Source of the DNA: RYN-433 sp036558265
Lineage (GTDB): Bacteria; Planctomycetota; Phycisphaerae; Tepidisphaerales; Tepidisphaeraceae
Assembly (NCBI GenBank): GCA_036558265.1
Contig: DATBFY010000289.1
Coordinates: 1 to 5,215, forward strand
Reading direction: 5' to 3'
DNA: 5,215 bases
The number at the start of each line of letters is the position of its first letter. Positions within the stretch are counted from its first letter, which is position 1. The position numbers and the translations under genes are program-made. This document shows positions 4,030-5,215 of this stretch, one piece after another. Under the pieces are notes generated by a model that worked only from the letters and a program-made list of their open reading frames with translations, did no database searches and had not been told where the DNA came from.

Positions 4030-5215
4030 ATGAACGAAGTGCAATATGACGTGGTGATCATCGGCGGCGGGCCGGGGGGGGCGACCGTCGGCACTCTCCT
4101 CGCCCAGGCCGGTCGGTCCGTGCTGGTCGTCGAGCGCGGCAACTTCCCGCGCTTCCACATCGGCGAATCGCTCATGCCCGAGACCTACTGGACCTTCCAG
4201 CGCCTGGGCATGCTCGACCGCCTCAAAAACAGCGACTTCGTCCGCAAATACTCCGTCCAGTTCGTCACCGCCACCGGCCGCGAAAGCCAACCCTTCTTCT
4301 TCGACGAGATGAACCCCCACGAATGCTCGGTCACCTGGCAGGTGGTCCGCAGCCAGTTCGACCGGATGATGCTCGACAACGCCCGCGAGAAGGGCGCCCA
4401 CGTCTGGTCCGACAGCAACGTCACCGACGTGGTCTTCGAAGACAGCGAGGCCGACGACCTGCCTCGCGCCACCGGCGTCGTCGTCCGCCGCAACGCCGGC
4501 TACCGGATGGCCGCCGTCGGGCAGGAAGTGCCCGGTGCGCCGATCCAAGGCACCAGCGTCAACGGCACGCTGGTCGGGTCCGAGGGATCGACCAACGGCC
4601 ACGGCGAGACGATCACCGTCCGCGCCAAGGTCGTCGTGGATGCCACCGGCACCAGCGCGATGCTGGCGCGCAAGCTCAACCTCCGCCAGCCCGATCCGAA
4701 GCTGCGCAAAGTCTCCTACTTCGCCCACTACAAGGGCGGGCGGCGCGACGAGGGGAAGAACGAAGGCGCCACCCTCATCCTCTCGACCTCCGCCGGCGAC
4801 GGCTGGTTCTGGTACATCCCGCTGCCCGACGACATCGTCTCGGTCGGCGTGGTCGGCGATATCGATCGCATCTTCAACCAATACAAGTCAAAGAGCCTCA
4901 CGCCCGAACAGATCCTCGAGGAGGAGATCAAGACCTGCCGCGGCCTCGATGACCGCATGACCCGCGCCCAGCGCATCTCCCCCGTCCACGTGCTCTCCGA
5001 CTTTTCGTATCGCGCCAGCCGCTGCGGCGGCGAAGGGTGGGTGCTGATCGGCGACGCCTTCGGATTTCTCGACCCGATGTACTCGTCCGGCGTCTTCCTC
5101 GCCCTCAAGAGCGGCGAGATGGCCGCCGACGCGATCCTCGAAGGGCTCGCCAGGAACAACCTGTCGGCCGCGCAGCTTTCCAGGTGGGGCCAGCCGATCG
5201 CCGACGGCATGGCCA
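4030..5215 (+). CDS. FAD-dependent oxidoreductase, flavin-dependent halogenase-like (3' end outside window)
   Basis: The frame runs from ATG 4030 to the window edge without a stop (395 codons), so the C-terminus is missing. The N-terminus is a Rossmann FAD-binding fold: YDVVIIGGGPGGA (residues 6-18, GxGxxG) with E35 at the end of strand 2 to hold the ribose. Next come FPRFHIGESLMP (39-50), QVVRSQFDRMMLDNAREKGA (104-123), DATG (204-207) and the third flavin motif GDAFGFLDPMYSSGV (341-355). This set defines the flavin halogenase/geranylgeranyl reductase superfamily. DGWFWYIP (257-264) matches the GWxWxIP motif typical of flavin-dependent halogenases, and K73 in FVRKYSVQF sits where their catalytic lysine is expected. 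These enzymes use reduced FAD and oxygen to make hypohalous acid, which that lysine relays to an aromatic substrate. Non-halogenating relatives share much of this, so substrate and reaction are unproven. A Gly/Ser/Thr-rich insertion (about 154-196) is unusual. No flavin reductase or biosynthetic cluster is visible in the window. Confidence 0.88.
   Translation, partial: MNEVQYDVVIIGGGPGGATVGTLLAQAGRSVLVVERGNFPRFHIGESLMPETYWTFQRLGMLDRLKNSDFVRKYSVQFVTATGRESQPFFFDEMNPHECSVTWQVVRSQFDRMMLDNAREKGAHVWSDSNVTDVVFEDSEADDLPRATGVVVRRNAGYRMAAVGQEVPGAPIQGTSVNGTLVGSEGSTNGHGETITVRAKVVVDATGTSAMLARKLNLRQPDPKLRKVSYFAHYKGGRRDEGKNEGATLILSTSAGDGWFWYIPLPDDIVSVGVVGDIDRIFNQYKSKSLTPEQILEEEIKTCRGLDDRMTRAQRISPVHVLSDFSYRASRCGGEGWVLIGDAFGFLDPMYSSGVFLALKSGEMAADAILEGLARNNLSAAQLSRWGQPIADGMA

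Noticed and set aside
3991..4881. Long - strand open frame (296 codons) opposite the FAD enzyme
   Set aside because: It is antisense to a gene with clear motifs, is rich in Asp/Val/Ala/Gly as expected from the reverse of GC-rich codons, and shows no recognisable domain.

Overview
The window is GC-rich (roughly two thirds G+C by eye) and densely coding, with five real protein genes. The style suggests a member of the Planctomycetota or a similar large-genome, high-GC environmental bacterium. The reasons are an ECF sigma factor translationally coupled to a one-pass membrane partner, a dispersed CCCTCTCCC/GGGAGAGGG hairpin repeat, GC-rich hairpins in the gaps, and mostly lone genes of unknown function. 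This taxonomic guess is inference, because there is no rRNA or other marker gene here.

Left part (1-1763, all + strand): the window opens inside a gene (1-438) encoding the C-terminal end of an unrecognised Ala/Lys-rich protein. A dispersed hairpin repeat (about 455-494) follows. Next is an ECF sigma-70 family factor (506-1135) whose stop overlaps the start of a small single-pass membrane protein (1132-1605) by 4 bases. That protein is probably the partner or anti-sigma of the sigma factor. A 13-bp GC-rich hairpin followed by TTTT (1705-1752) ends this operon and faces the next, convergent gene.

Middle part (1764-3818, - strand): a 409-residue protein (1764-2993) is built from three tandem YbjQ/UPF0145-like domains, where the usual family member has one. 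Upstream on the same strand is a 211-residue protein with two predicted membrane helices (3183-3818). The 189-base gap between them holds three small GC-rich hairpins.

Right part (3819-5215): a divergent, partly AT-rich intergenic region carries promoter-like elements and a 14-base near-palindrome (CTTGTTTGAACAAG). It leads into an FAD-dependent oxidoreductase of the flavin halogenase/geranylgeranyl reductase superfamily (4030 to beyond the window end). That protein carries the GWxWxIP motif typical of flavin-dependent halogenases and a candidate catalytic lysine. It is the most interesting metabolic gene here.

Apart from the sigma/membrane-protein pair, no functional link between the genes can be demonstrated. 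No tRNA, rRNA, CRISPR array, transposase or integrase was seen.
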